Below, in pieces: positions 11,280-24,326 of a stretch of 64,000 bases of DNA. Source of the DNA: Ailanthus altissimus (lineage: Eukaryota > Streptophyta > Magnoliopsida > Sapindales > Simaroubaceae); the NCBI GenBank assembly GCA_946807835.1, contig OX327712.1, positions 19,300,001 to 19,364,000 on the forward strand, written 5' to 3'. The position numbers and the translations under genes are program-made. How positions within the stretch are numbered: position 1 is the first letter of the stretch; each line of letters starts with the position of its first letter. The notes below the pieces were generated by a model that did not search any database, was not told where the DNA came from, and worked only from the letters and a program-made list of their open reading frames with translations.

Positions 11280-13873
11280 TCGAGCTTCTCGTGCAAAGAA
11301 CTCAGTATCTATCAAGTTTCAATATTTATCAACACAAGATTACATTCATGTCAATTTTCTAAGCAGAAAAAGAAGTAAAAAAAACACCCACAGAATTTAC
11401 CGACCAGAAAAAGAAGGACAAGAGCTACGATGGGAGAACAAATGTATAAATAAATATATATATATGTATATATATAAGAATCTCTCTTTCTCTCTCTAAC
11501 CTGAAGGAAAATGTTGAGTTAGAGAGAGAAACGAAAACCCAAATGAAGTAAAAAATGGTTGTCAGAAAGGTGTTTGAAGGGAGGCTAGCAACGACTAAAC
11601 TCAAAATAAAATAAAAAATTTCTGAAAACGGAATGAAAAATGAATTAATTTCAAAATGTTTTAAGAAAATAATTAAATAAATATATTCCAGGTGTGGGAC
11701 CCGCAGATCTAGGTGAAGAGAACCTAGACGACTCCTCTCCTCTGGCCAATTATATAATGGGGGTAATTATCATCCGGCTCCCCGAATGTTTATTATTTCT
11801 CTGGCAAGGACAATGCCTTTGGCTTGGCCATCCTATTAATTATTACTATTTGTATCAAATAGATCTCTATTCGTACTGAAACAATTAAAATATCCTTTAG
11901 GATTAAATATAGGGTGGTATTTAATTTTTTTAATAAATAAAATTAAAATTAATTTTTTTAATAAATAAAATTAAAATTAATTTTTTTAATAAAAATATTG
12001 ATCGAACTAAATCAATTTTTTTTAATTCAATTTTTTCGGTTCGTTTTTTTTTAATTTTTAAAATATTTTTATTTTAAATTGTGAATGTTTTTAATTCATT
12101 TGTCCAAATAATTTAATAGGTTATTTTAAATCATTTATTTTTTTTATTACACCTTACAAGTTATTAAATTTATTCTTATAAATTATATAAGTATTTAAAA
12201 AATTAAATTAACTAAAATAATATATATTAAATGTTATATAATATACAATAAAAAAATTCATTACACATTACATAAACCATTAAATTTATTTTTATATGTT
12301 ATATAAATTTTAAAAAAATTAAATTCATTAAATTATTATATATTACACATTACATTACAAGTTATATATTATATAATAAAAAAAAATTATTACACATTAC
12401 ATAAGTCACTAAATTTATTCTTATTTATTATATAAGTCTTAAACATTAAGTTGAATAAATTAATATATATTACACATTACATTATATGTTATATAATCAA
12501 AATTACACATTACATAAATCACTAAATTTATCCTCATATATTATATAAGTCTTTAAAAATTTGAACTATTTTTAAAATTTTTTATTTTAAATTGTAAACC
12601 TTTTTAATTTATTTATCTAAATAATTTATAATATCATTTTTTAATCTAATTTTAAATCTATTTCATATTAACATAATTATAATTTATTTAATTTAAAATA
12701 AATTTAATTTTTTTATTAAATAATTAAAAAAAATCAATTTTTTGTTAAATTAATTTTTAAAAAAAATCAAACTAAATCAATAATTTTTTTCTAAAAAAAT
12801 AAATCAATTTTTTATTTATAAAAATTAAATTAAATTTATCAATTCAATTCAATTCGATTACCAATTTTTTTACCCACCTATCCATACTCCTTATAAATGG
12901 TGGCAAGTAATAGAAGTCAAGTCAGGGACCTACCTGACACATTAAATTTTAAAAAAAAAATTAGTCCTAAAAATATTTAAAATATTAAGGACAGGTTTGT
13001 GATTATTTAAGTAAATAAAAAAATTAATTTAGAAGCATGTTAATACTCAGACTAGTTTAGGGTGATGACGTGGCAACATGGACCATCAATACACGGTTGA
13101 CTAGTTGAGGAGTGAAGTGTAAGATGACTCAGATGAGGCATAGATTTTTGTGCAATTATTAATAAATAGCTAATAGATTAAAAAAAATGAGTTTTTGATT
13201 GGCCCATATCATTCTGATTCTATTATAAAAATCTCCTTCAAATTAGTGTGTCCCTCAGTCAATTCTCCCCCCAAAAACAACAAACCACTTCTTTTTCAAT
13301 TTATATTAATACTACTACTTGTACACTGAATGCTACCAAACAAAGTATTTTACTTCTATGCATCATAAATTAAAAAAAATGATGGGTCAAAAGTGCTTCC
13401 AAAGAGCTCAACTAAACAGGCTTCTAAAATTAGCTTCTGATTCTTGGCAGTAGGAACCATAACATCATAAATATAAATAAAAAAAGAAGCAAATTCACTT
13501 CTGAGGATCATTCCTACTCCAAGCTGCAGAACTACTGTAACTCCATCTATAGATATTATACATCAACTAGCCAATAAATGCAATATGTTATGTCCATGCA
13601 CCATGAGGAATGGATACACGAAATCCCTTTTTAAATAGAATGCAGAGTCATGGGAATTTTTGCGGATATGGATCCTTAATTTGTGGGGCAAGCTTTAAAC
13701 AGCATTAACTAACAAAAAGAGCAAAGAGTCCCATCGCCCATTGATCTGTACAGACATATATTACTACTACATTCCTCACGGTGCAAGGAGTTGTACATCT
13801 TTGACCTTGCCAAAGCACCTATGAGTCAAATATATCTACGCAAAGACAGTATTCATACCCTGAAAACAAATCT
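11280..13873. other. A+T-rich intergenic DNA with a repeat block
   Basis: It carries the promoter side of the ethylene receptor gene on the left and the 3' flank of the AHL gene on the right. I found no gene. Most of 11905-12893 is a low-complexity A+T-rich repeat, described separately. The stretch 13060-13330 is less A+T-rich but shows no recognisable frame. Confidence 0.5.
11905..12893. repeat. A+T-rich element with internal tandem repeats of about 112-129 bp
   Basis: The element is bounded by ATATAGGGTGGTATTTAA on the left and by a TTTTACCCACCTATCC-like end on the right. This is the same end pattern as the 6868-7190 element. Inside, a unit starting ACACATTACATAAxxCA followed by TAAATTTATTCTTAT recurs at about 12149, 12263, 12392 and 12504, with spacings of 114, 129 and 112. 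Near the left end a TTAAAATTAATTTTTTTAAT word is repeated three times. No coding potential was seen. Confidence 0.55.
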
Positions 13874-16800
13874 CTAATCTGCGATTTGGTTGTAGTCACC
13901 ATTTTCCGGAGATTCATTTGCTCTTCTTCCTGCAAAACATAATAATCCCATTTCAGTCTTTCCAGTCCATCTCAATCCCCCTCCCCAACCCAAGAGAAAC
14001 TATACCTGTCAAGTCATAACCACCAGAACTTCTACCATCTAGGCCAGCCCTCCACTCCGTAGCTCGTGTAGGTGACACATGCATACCACAAGGTTGAATC
14101 ATGAAATGACCTCCTCCAATAGTTTGAAGATCATCATTTCCCCTAACAGGATTTCTCCCATAAGATTCAACTGGTGAGCGGAAGCCAACACTTGATACTG
14201 ATGCCCCTGCAACTGGTGATGCCAACTTGCTGCCAGAAGAATCACCTTTTAAACCAGCACTAACATCCTTCTTGCCATCAATCTGAAACGTACCAACAAT
14301 AACCTGCAGATGCAGATGCAATAGATGAGAAACCATTTATTTAACTTGCCAAATAACTAAAACCTCTCTCTCTCTCTTTCTCTCTCCCTTAAACTTGCAA
14401 ATAAGAGATCATTGATATGATTAAAAGAATTATACATTTATACATTACCTGAACTGGCCCACCAGCCTTTAAGGGTCCACCAACCCCACCTCCAATGATC
14501 TGGCCATCTGTACTAGATAGACAGACACTGAGTCCGCCAGTCCTTCCTCCAAGTTCAGTGCGCACATAAGATCCAGATAGCGAAACAATCTCAAACCGAC
14601 CCTAAAATCAGAAGTTGAAGGAAGCAATTATATTTTGATAGTATCAAACATGTAATACAATTCAGTTAGTCAATTCTCTCTCCCTCTCTCTTGTTTGTAT
14701 GACTATTTAAATCAGAAAATGACAAGCTTTCTACAAGTATCTAGGCCAAGATATACACTTTGAGTCTCCTTTGGGGAAATCTAAAATACAACATGATCTA
14801 AATGTTCATACAACTGTAACACTTCTGCTATGTTAATACTATGCGACTGTAATTGCTTTTGCGTATTGTCATACTAAAGAATCTTTCACTGGGCAGTGCA
14901 AACATGGCCTTTAACCTCTGCTGGTCTGACCAATTGAATCACCAACCACAACTATTATGGGAAGATTTAGAACTATCGGAACCTACAGCAAATTTTTTCC
15001 CTCTCTCCATATTGCCAGACCACTGGCCTATCCAGCACTTAAATCTGATGTCAGTATAATGGAATTTAAGCAAGCTTAAACTATAGCACATGGAAGATTT
15101 CCTCATACAGTTACCTCTTATTTTCTAATTTCTTTTTTATTCTTCCAGACAAATTACAACAATGTTCATCATGGAAAATTATCAGAAGTACTAAGAATTC
15201 AACTGCAAAACCGAAAAAGGACACAAAAAACTACCTCATACGTAATGTTGCCTCCTGATGTTGCTGGCTGCCGGAGGGATACATTAGAGATGGAACCAGA
15301 TGCAGATAAAATACATATCTCACGCTTACTTTGTTGCATGAACAGCATAATTTTCTGCGAAACATCCTGTTCAATCCCTTTATTGTGTCAGGACGGTTAC
15401 AGATAAGCATAAATAACTTATCCATTTTACGTAAACTGCTACTAGCACAGTAGTTACTTATGAAGTTGTTTATACACCATAATAAATTCAAGGAACACTC
15501 TGCATCCAACATCTCTAATGTGACAGTTTAGAAACAGATATGTTTTATTGAATTCTTTCCAGTCATGAAATCAAATCAGAGAATAGCAATTATGTGTCAT
15601 ACATTCAAGTTGGTAAAAGACGAGGAAAAAAGAAATAGGTTAACAGAGAGTTTAGTGACCAGGTTTTCTATTCAACTACCAGAAAGAATACATGGGAATC
15701 CAGAAAAAATGCATGGCATGGAGACATTTCCACTCTCACATCTCAGTTTCCAAATAGCATAAAACCCAGTAAAAATAATCATACACTTCAGTAATCAGTG
15801 ACTTCTAACTCTGCACCATCACCTTCGGATCATTCATAGAACACTTCAGAAAGGATGGCTGTAGATATTTAAGTCTTCTCCAAACACCAACTAGTCACTA
15901 CCATACATGCCTAGCATTTACAATCTATCAACCAAAGCAAGATGAAATTAGAAATTAACCATTTATATGCATTGAAACAAACCTAGGAATTATTGTTGGA
16001 CCAAACAAAAAAAAGGATCACTTTTTCTGAGAGGGCAGAAGTTTCTCCCCTCACCCCCTTTGAGTTATGGTGTGTTACCCACCCCAAAAGTCCCCTAAGA
16101 TGGAGATAGAACTACCTCAAAGTTAAAAAAAGGATTTGCCCTAGCCATCTACCACCTCATAGCCACCTACTCGGCCTACTTGACTGAAAGACTAATTCTC
16201 AACCGAAAGGATGGTGGCCACCTTCTCGGCCTGTTGAAAGGGAAGTGGCCTCCCGTAGAAACACCATTAGCCCCTCCCCCCCCCCCCCCCCCCCCCAAAA
16301 TTTTAAATTTTTATTATTTCTCCTATAGTTTTCTTCGGATATAATTAGTATCAAAATACACAATTTGATTACAAAAAAGGAACAAAAACATTTTATTTTA
16401 AAAGATAGAGCAAGCACAACAAAAAAGTTGCATGTCCATAAGTTTAAATCATAAGGATGAGCAAAAGCATATCCATTAATATTTCTCACCAAACATGAGT
16501 CCATCGTATGTCCAAATCTTAAGAGAAAATTTTAAGATACAGATTATGCATACCTCACCAGCAGCTACACTAATAACATGAGGGGTAAAACCTTGCCCCA
16601 AATTGCCTGCATCCAGAAATTGAAAGTAGGAGGACTGATAATAAGTTTCCAAGTTATAAACTCAATCCAAAATGAAATCTCAAATCCAATTTTAACCAAA
16701 TAACATATCCTCAAAAGCAAATAAACAATTTTTTACAGATTAGGAAAAAGAAACAAAAAGGAATACAATATGGTATAATATGTATTCAATAATTTAAAAA

Positions 16801-18300
16801 AAAAATTGAAACGGAATGACAGTCAAAAGTCAAACAATCAATATCAAGTTCATAAGATATAGTTATATGGTAAAAAATTATTAAGAAGAGGACCATAAAT
16901 TACTTCGCTCTGTTTTATTCTTTTTTATTTTCTGAATAAAAAAGTGTTTGACTAGCCACATAAAACCAACTTCACAATCTACTAAACATTTGTCCATTCA
17001 ATAGCTTACTCTTTAAATGATACACTTGAAAGTCTCTATTTAAGCTCCATATTGAAACTTGTAACAAAATTTTCTGCATGTTACTCAACTAGCATTACAG
17101 CTCACAACTAGAGATGTAAATAGTTGCAAATATAACATCGACGCACAAAAGACTAATTAATCCCAATATTCTACTTGTCATCACATATTTTCTGCATGTC
17201 ATGTGACTAGCATAACGACAAACGACTCACAGCAACAGATATGAATCAATAATTAATCTCAGAAGACAGATTCTTAAACCTTATAAATCCAACTGAGGCT
17301 TCCTAGCAAATAGAATCAGCAAACGTAAATCAAAACAAGTCACAACACTACCTATGAAACAATAATAGTAAACCCTCATTAACTTTTACAAAATTGGCTT
17401 ATTTGGCAAATAATTTGTTACAACAATGTGACTTGTGAAACTCCTTGATGCATAACAGTCAAGTTTGGGACTATTCGTTAACACTACCTATACTACAGAA
17501 ACCCTTGTGCAGCAAAAAGGCCCAAGATGGAATTAATATAAACAACAGCAAGGGCTATGTTATAATGTAACAATAACATCACTAACTCAAGCATTCTAAA
17601 GAACCAAGTAAACCCTAACAACTGTAAGACAAACAAATATTGAACTATAAAGACAGCCAACAACTGAAACACAAATTAAAGAACTTTGTAACACAACCCT
17701 CAAAATTCAGCACTTTCCCAAGAAAGCCACAAAAATGTTTTTTTTTTAAAAAAAAAAGGCATAAATACACAATTTCACCACTAAAGAAAAGAGAGAAACA
17801 TAGAAAGCTTAAAAAAAATAACTTTGCGGCAAAGTCCTCGTAATTCACGAAATTGAAAAATAACCAACGAAAAAAAAACAATTTTCATTAACCCAACCAA
17901 AGCCACCAAGCTGAGACTTCCTCGAAGCCGCCGAGTGCGTGGAGCCGGAACCACCAGAGACCAACTGCTGTTCTCTCTTCTCTTTGGAATTCGAAGACGC
18001 CGCTGCCGTTTTCTTGGCGGCCAAGGCCTGCTCTGGGGTCCCATACTTTCTGGGTCGGCCGCGCCTCCTCTTCGCCTGCTCCAGCGTCGACGCCACGGCC
18101 GACGACGCCACCGAGTGCGGATACACCATTTGGTGGTGGCGCGACAACCCACCGCCATCCTCGTGGTGGTTATTGTTGTTGTTGTTGTTGTCGTGAGGTG
18201 GCAGCAGTCCATTGGCCGGTGACAGAGCGGCGGCGGTCGAAGGGTGGTGGAAGTAAGAGCTGAGTTGTGGTAGTCGTTGTTGGGTGTCGTTTGGTTCCAT
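13874..18300 (-). CDS. AT-hook motif nuclear-localized (AHL) protein, PPC domain
   Basis: Plant nuclear protein that binds A+T-rich DNA and forms trimers through its PPC domain, acting in chromatin and developmental regulation. Six exons close in frame to 364 aa: 17898-18300, 16554-16606, 15235-15366, 14449-14601, 14006-14303 and 13874-13929. A seven-Asn run lies at residues 38-44 and a single AT-hook with core RRGRPRKY at 79-86. The PPC/DUF296 domain follows, marked by GFTPHVISVAAGEDV, QKIMLFMQQSKREICILSAS, GSISNVSLRQPATSGGNITY, GRFEIVSLSGSY, GGRTGGLSVCLSS and VQVIVGTFQ. The intron-rich structure and one hook of the RPRKY kind fit the intron-containing AHL clade. The start is the first ATG in the family-like context MEPND; an upstream in-frame ATG at 18339 is less likely. 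Confidence 0.94.
16276..16296. repeat. Poly-C tract (21 C) in an AHL intron
   Basis: An uninterrupted run of 21 C follows CCCCT, inside the intron between exons 2 and 3 of the AHL gene. Long pure C runs are rare in A+T-rich plant DNA. The exact count may be unreliable because of sequencing slippage. Confidence 0.8.
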
Positions 18301-18339
18301 AATTTTCTTTACAGAGAGAAAAGAAGTTTTATTTTTCAA

Positions 18340-19756
18340 TTTTTAATTTAGATTTTATTTTTTAATTTTGGGAAGAATGTTTTGGGTTTCGGTTTGTTTT
18401 TATTTTGATTTTTTTTAAAAACAAAAATCGGTAGGGTGATTTTCAGCCGTTGGATTCTTGGCTTTCAGTCTGATGTTGACTATTAATGAATATGGATAAG
18501 TTTTTATTGTTTTTCTATTTATTTATTGGATTTTTTATTTAATAATTAAATAATCTAATCATCAATTGAAACTAAATTTAGAGGAAAATAAATAATTTGT
18601 TTTTTTTTTTGTGAGGGGCATGTTAAGAGAATTTTTAATGGTTAATTCACATGAGCTTTTCAATACTAATCCAAGAAGATGAACCCCAAATTCGCAGAAG
18701 CTTCTCAAAATTTTCGCAGGTTAGTAGATTAAAAAAGAAGTGAAAATTAATTTATAGAGTTTTGAAGTTTACAATTAAAATTTTTATCTTTAATATAAAG
18801 TGGCATAATTAACTTTTATAAAATATAGCTTTAAACTCTTATAGGATTTTCCTTCAAAGAGAAAAAATCAAAGGAATAGATTGAAGTTAAATTCATTTTA
18901 ATTTAATGTATTTTCTATAGATATTTTTTATTAGAAAAATATAAAACAATTATCTTTGACATATGTTAACATAATAAGAAAATATAGTTTTAAAATGTTA
19001 TCAAATTTGTTGGAATTGAATTTAAAAAAAAGAAGAAGTTGTTTCGTTTGACGATGAGTTCATTTATATTTTATATTTAAGATTTAACTTTAATATCATA
19101 TATTAGGAGAGTAGCCATTTTGTTTGATAATAAATATATTCACAGTTCAATTATTTATCGATATCTATTGTTGAAAAACTATAATATCACTTATTAAGAG
19201 AAACAACCTTTTTATTTAACAGTTAAATTTAACTTTAATCTTATGTATTAAGGGTTTTAGATTTATGAAAAAAAATTTAGAATTCAAATATTCAACTTAA
19301 AATATTAAATTAATAGATAAAGTAATTATTTTATTTATAAATTTAAGTATTAATTATATTTTAATCAATATGGAAGACCCAATTTACTCAACAAAATAAA
19401 AAGTATATACAAGATCAAAATTTTGATTGTATTTTTATACATCATTTGTAAACTAAGACATGTTAAGAAATTTTTTCATTTTTTGTTACCTCATAAGCAA
19501 CATGCTTATTAACCCTTTAAAAAAAAAAAAAAAAAAATTCAAATATATACCAAAACAAAACTATACACTTTTAGTTATGTGCTTTATGATTGTGACATCA
19601 AAATACTTGAATTTGTACTATATTCTTTAAAAAAAAATTGGAACACGAATAAATTCCAAAAACAGTGTGACAGCTTTTGCGGTTTAAAAGAGGCAACCGT
19701 TTATTTTCAAACAAGAAAGGATTTCCTCTTCACTTCCTGTTCATTCCCACAAAGCC
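18340..19756. other. A+T-rich intergenic region between divergent genes
   Basis: It separates the start of the AHL gene (minus strand) from the L18a-like gene (plus strand), so both promoters must lie here. I see only A-runs and T-runs, including a 17-A run near 19520, and no coding frame. Confidence 0.5.
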
Positions 19757-19766
19757 TATAAAAATA
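19757..19766 (+). promoter_or_regulatory. Probable TATA box of the L18a-like gene
   Basis: TATAAAAATA lies about 110 bases upstream of the start codon at 19879, leaving room for a leader of about 80 bases. Assigned by position and sequence only. Confidence 0.5.
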
Positions 19767-19878
19767 TAAAGATTGATAATTTTTGTGGATTCTTTCAGTT
19801 TCAGTTTCTTTTTCTTTTTCTTGGGATCATAAAACTGGTAATGTTACCTTCAACACTAGGATTGTTGAAACTTGTTCA

Positions 19879-20686
19879 ATGGTAATGGAACTCAACAGAG
19901 AAGAACAGAATGTTGTTATTGGAGTTAATATGATGGAGCAAGGTTGTAGATTTTATCCACAAGTATTGTTATTGTGTTACTGGTTATGATCATTGCGGTC
20001 CAATGCATTTTCTTGATATTCTTTGCAACATCGTGATTGATGTATCAAAAGAGTTTCTATCAGTTTCGATGAAGCAAAACTTCTGAATGTCTTAATCTGT
20101 TAATTTGATATTGTAGATGTAGTTGATGACAACAAAGAGATCATGACAGTTCAACTTCATGTTGATGAAGGTGATTTCTCGTTGTTAGGAACCAGGAATC
20201 TTGAACACTCAAGTGGGCTCTATGACAAGCCTCTACCTTGCTTTGGTTGTGGCATTGGCTGGTTCTTGTGAGTTTCATACTCCCATTTTGTTATGTCATC
20301 ATTTCAGTTTCTGTAATTCTCCGTTGTTTATAGGAGTTCTAAGTTTTGTAATAGGTTTTTGTTGGGGTTTGCATTTCCTCCACTTTGGTACTGTGCGATG
20401 GTTCTCTATTTTGGGAAATATTATCTCAAAGATCCGAGAGAAAGATCTGGCCTTGCAGCATCAGCAATTGCAGTAAGCAGATTATAACTTGAACCCACCA
20501 ACTGTTTGCTCTGAAATTTTTGGTGTAGTTATCGAGGCTTATTTTTCCAGTACAATGCAGAATTTTAACCTTGAGTGACCAATGTATAGTCCTGTGAACT
20601 GTGATCTTCATCTTGTTCAATTGTTCTCGCAGGCTTTGATTTGCTCAGTTACTGTCTTGATTTTGCTTCTTGCCGCGTTCTGGTAG
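19879..20686 (+). CDS. 60S ribosomal protein L18a-like membrane protein
   Basis: Small plant protein annotated by tradition as L18a-like. It is not a true ribosomal protein but a two-helix membrane protein of unclear role. Four exons join in frame to 128 aa: 19879-19942, 20117-20267, 20355-20472 and 20633-20686. Family marks are DKPLPCFGCGIGWFLFLLGF (a conserved Pro-Cys-Gly-rich turn running into helix 1), PPLWYCAMVLYFGKYY, then DPRERSGLAASAIA and a final hydrophobic helix ending LLLAAFW. The N-terminal part (MVMELNREEQNVVIG) is variable in the family and the least certain. Its 3' end faces that of the MYCBP-like gene, about 540 bases away. Confidence 0.85.
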
Positions 20687-21227
20687 CAGCCTGCGCTTTC
20701 AATTTCCAGGCATTAGAAATGTGCTTCAACAATGAGTGGAGATGTGCATAGCAGGTTATTGGGGTTTTGCGTGAGGTCATTTGCGGTTATTTACTACAAA
20801 ACAGTGTAATCGGTCCTGTAACAACATTCTTACCTTCTTTCTTTTTTTCATTTTACCAGAAATAAGTCAATCTGTTCTCTTGATAAGTAAAGAGCCATAA
20901 GCAAATGCTTTCAAATAAATATAATCATCTTTTGCCACAGAGACTTCTCTTTTTTTTCTGCCTTTTGTTTTGTATTGTGCAGATCTACCAAGAATACATT
21001 AACAAATGTAGGCAAATGCATGAACATAAATGTGAATACAAATGCCAAATCAACTAATGATCCATTAAAATCAAAAACAAAAACCAGATATACATTCAGA
21101 AGTCTAATTCGACCTCTACACTATAGGTACAACACTCTGGGAACAATGGTTCCTCAGAAAAGTTCAATATTCTCATCAAAATCAAGGTTTTACAACATAA
21201 TAGTACATGAGTTCTTCTGTAGGACCT

Positions 21228-23410
21228 TCAGAGCGCATCCTTTGGTGCCTCACCATCATGATTCTCTTCTGTAGATGCCATCTTCTGCGAATTCTTAAGT
21301 TCCTCCAACTGCAACGCAGTATAGTCAGGCAACCCAAATTACTTATGATTTTTTTTCAGCATCACAACAATAAATCAAAGTGTTGGGTAAAGGCAACAAT
21401 AGGTGGTGTAAATACCGACACCATCAGGATGAGTAGCTGCAGTAAACTAACAATAGAACAGAAAGTCACCAGACAGTTGCCCATTATAACAACCAGGTTT
21501 ACCAAAAGCTAAATGTTACAGTTTTAGGGAAAAGTTGATTAAAAGTTCATTTAAAATTGTGTACATAAGGAAAGAAATAACATTGGAAGAAGCAGAAGGT
21601 TCTTTTTTACTTTAAAATTATTCAAGCTGGTTATTTTAGTGTGAATTATTGAAATATCAACATCTGGATTTCATCACTACTAGGGACAATTAGAGGGAAG
21701 GTGACTGAAAAACTCGAAAGAATAAAACAAGATTGAGGAGTGAGATGACATCTCCTTTAGCAACCATCCAGCTTCATTTGAGAACTTCAGACATAATGGA
21801 TTATTCTACAATTCTGGAATTTTTTAATGGCATTAATAGTGAATCATTTATATTTGTTAGATTTGATTCCTTGATTTGATCCAATTCTCTAAATTAATTT
21901 TGATATTATATTGGAACTGTAATCCTAGTATCATAGAATAACCAGACATAATTAGCAGTAATTTATTAAATCGGAGATGTTTGAATAAAACCAATTCTGG
22001 TGTCCCAGACAATGCCAAAGGAAAGCTGATACTATGCATGTAAAATGGATGATTGAAGTATATGACGAATTACAGTTACGAGGTAAAATAGTTTCAGATC
22101 CCCACAATGGAACAAGACACAGGAACAGCCAGAAGAACCCGCTCCTGTGAAGCTTTTTGATTACATAATAAAAAAATGTAAGGGAAATATAAAGCAAGTT
22201 TTTGTTAGGAAGCAGGATGCAGGACACAAGTTAGAAGCAGTAGTGCAGGACTTACAAATAGATAAGGAGCGCAAGGTAATCACCAGTGAGATAAGTGGAA
22301 AGATCTTAAAAATCAAAACCAAGGAGGAAAATGAAAATCAAGGCCCTTTACTGGGATGATCATCCCCTTTCAGACACAAAAGGTGGATGTCTTAAAAGTC
22401 AACCAAGCCCAAGCTTGAGCAGTGACAATGATGAAATCAGCTCAACTACATTTAGGCAAAATCTAACACAGACCTTAACTTACTCCCTAAATAATGTGAC
22501 TCAAATCTTTGACCCATGTCCAATTATGCAATGTGGCTGGTACAATTAAAGCTATAAAAGAGAAGAGATTTGAAGTTCATATCGTGTTTAACTCCGGTCA
22601 CTTGCTCTTCTCAATCTCTGATCATGAGTCATGACATATGCAAAGCAGCTAAGAGATATATAAAGTCAATTTAATGAAACATGTTATTCTAGACAAGATC
22701 CAATTTCATTTCACCTACAGCATCAATCCTGAAGACACCAACTAACCTTAAAAAAAAGAGCGTGCATGAATAAACACGCATTCAATGCAAAACATGAAAT
22801 TTGCTTTATTTTAAGTGCAAAATATCTGAAATATCCCAAGATCAATTGTCACCTCTTTGCAAGTTTCTTGATGTGCAGCCAAAACGTCATTATATTTAGT
22901 TTGCAAATCCGAAAATTCAGCTTGTAGCTTTTCATATTCAGACACACTAGGACCTCCTAATTTCTGTTGGATAAACCTGCCCACCAAAATTCACCAAGAA
23001 AAAAAAACCTAAAATTTCAGCTAATTACGTATACCCACTTCAAAGAAACCAAAAAAGAATTCAATAAACTTACTCAAGGGCAGAAGCAGGCTTGTCATTT
23101 TGCTCATACAATGCAACCAGAACTACAACACCAACATCAAAAACAATATGAAATGAAACCTTAAATTCATTTCAGAGAAAGTAAAAAATTTGATATAAAA
23201 GAGAGAGAGAGAGAGAATATGAAGAGGAAAGACCTTTGGTGATAGCATCAAGAACTCCACTAGAATCTAAGTACTTTCTAAAACCTTCCTTCTTGGCCTC
23301 TTTATCCTGCAAAAGATGAAGTGGGTAATGAAGATTTAAGAGGATATGTGGTGTTTATATTCTCAAATGGATCAGCTACAACATGAAAATAGATGTACCA
23401 TCATCATCAT
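21228..23410 (-). CDS. c-Myc-binding protein (MYCBP/AMY-1) homologue
   Basis: Small protein of a conserved eukaryotic family that binds partner proteins through a C-terminal coiled coil; the plant role is not well known. The core exons are solid: 23234-23306 (KEGFRKYLDSSGVLDAITK), 23074-23122 (VLVALYEQNDKPASALE), 22853-22976 (FIQQKLGGPSVSEYEKLQAE, then a heptad-like helix to HQETCKE) and 21228-21308 (LEELKNSQKM through APKDAL and stop). The first exon is proposed as 23399-23410, four ATG codons followed by a GT donor. With it the model closes in frame at 112 aa, near the size of animal MYCBP. A 1.5-kb intron precedes the last exon. A (GA)n run at about 23201-23214 lies in the second intron. 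Confidence 0.85.
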
Positions 23411-24326
23411 CTGCTCTCAAATCTTTCTTTCTTTTCTTCTTCTGCTTTGTTATTGTTGGTTGTTCACATCAGACTATGAAAATGAAAAACAAAAGTAACG
23501 GCAAATCCTTTTTTTTTTAAAAAAAAAAAAAACATTACCACGACGTATGACGTATCCGCTTGGTTTGCATCTGTGTTTCGGCCCATTTGAAATTTGAAAC
23601 TCGGCCCGTTTAACTCCACAAGGAGAATAATAATAAATTAACAAAAATAAAAAGATGATTCCATTTTCAACATATAGTTGATTAAATTCTTTATTAGTGT
23701 TATTTCTTTTCTTGGGAATGTTAAAATGCTTTTTCTTAACATCATGAGATTACAAAACTTTTGTTGTTTATTAGTGAGCTAAATTAAAAGTATTTAAATT
23801 ATTTGCTTTTTAAATATGTGATAAATGAATTTACGATATTTAAGGAGTTGTGTTTTATATATTTAAATTATGGGTTATGTCAATGTTTATATGATAATAA
23901 TAATATCATGTTCATTACTTACCATGTTTACTTTTTGACAGATCTCCCAAGCTCTTGCTATTGAAAAGCCAAGCAAGCAGAGAGTGGCAAGGCTTCTGCT
24001 TATTTCATTTACATGGTGAATTTTGTCAATCAAAAACTGAGTAAAGGAATGTTAAGCTCAGTTGAAACAAATCTTGAACACACACCTAATGGTAAATGAA
24101 GATCCCAGTGTTAAATATAATTGTGGCATCATACATATTTGCGTCAAAATTATAGGGAAAAACCTTTCTTCTTTCTATCTGTATGATTGCAAACAAATAT
24201 GAAACAAACATATTAGAGGGCAGTTCTGCACAAAAGGGATCGTGACTCAAGTTGTAGCCTCTCCAACATGCGACTATGTATATGGGTTAAACATGGGAAT
24301 CAATGTGATGAGTTTGCTTCAAATCT
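23411..24326. other. Intergenic, promoter side of the MYCBP-like gene
   Basis: Upstream of the MYCBP-like gene the minus strand carries two GGGCC-type words (GGCCCATTT near 23580 and CGGCCCG near 23604 on the plus strand) and an ACGTATGACGTAT word near 23544. GGCCCA sites are common in promoters of plant housekeeping genes. The rest, to the 3' end of GPI8 at 24327, is A+T-rich with no recognised gene. Confidence 0.4.

Noticed and set aside
17935..18222. Two plus-strand open frames opposite AHL exon 1
   Set aside because: They are antisense shadows of the G+C-rich, low-complexity exon; the minus strand encodes the AT-hook.
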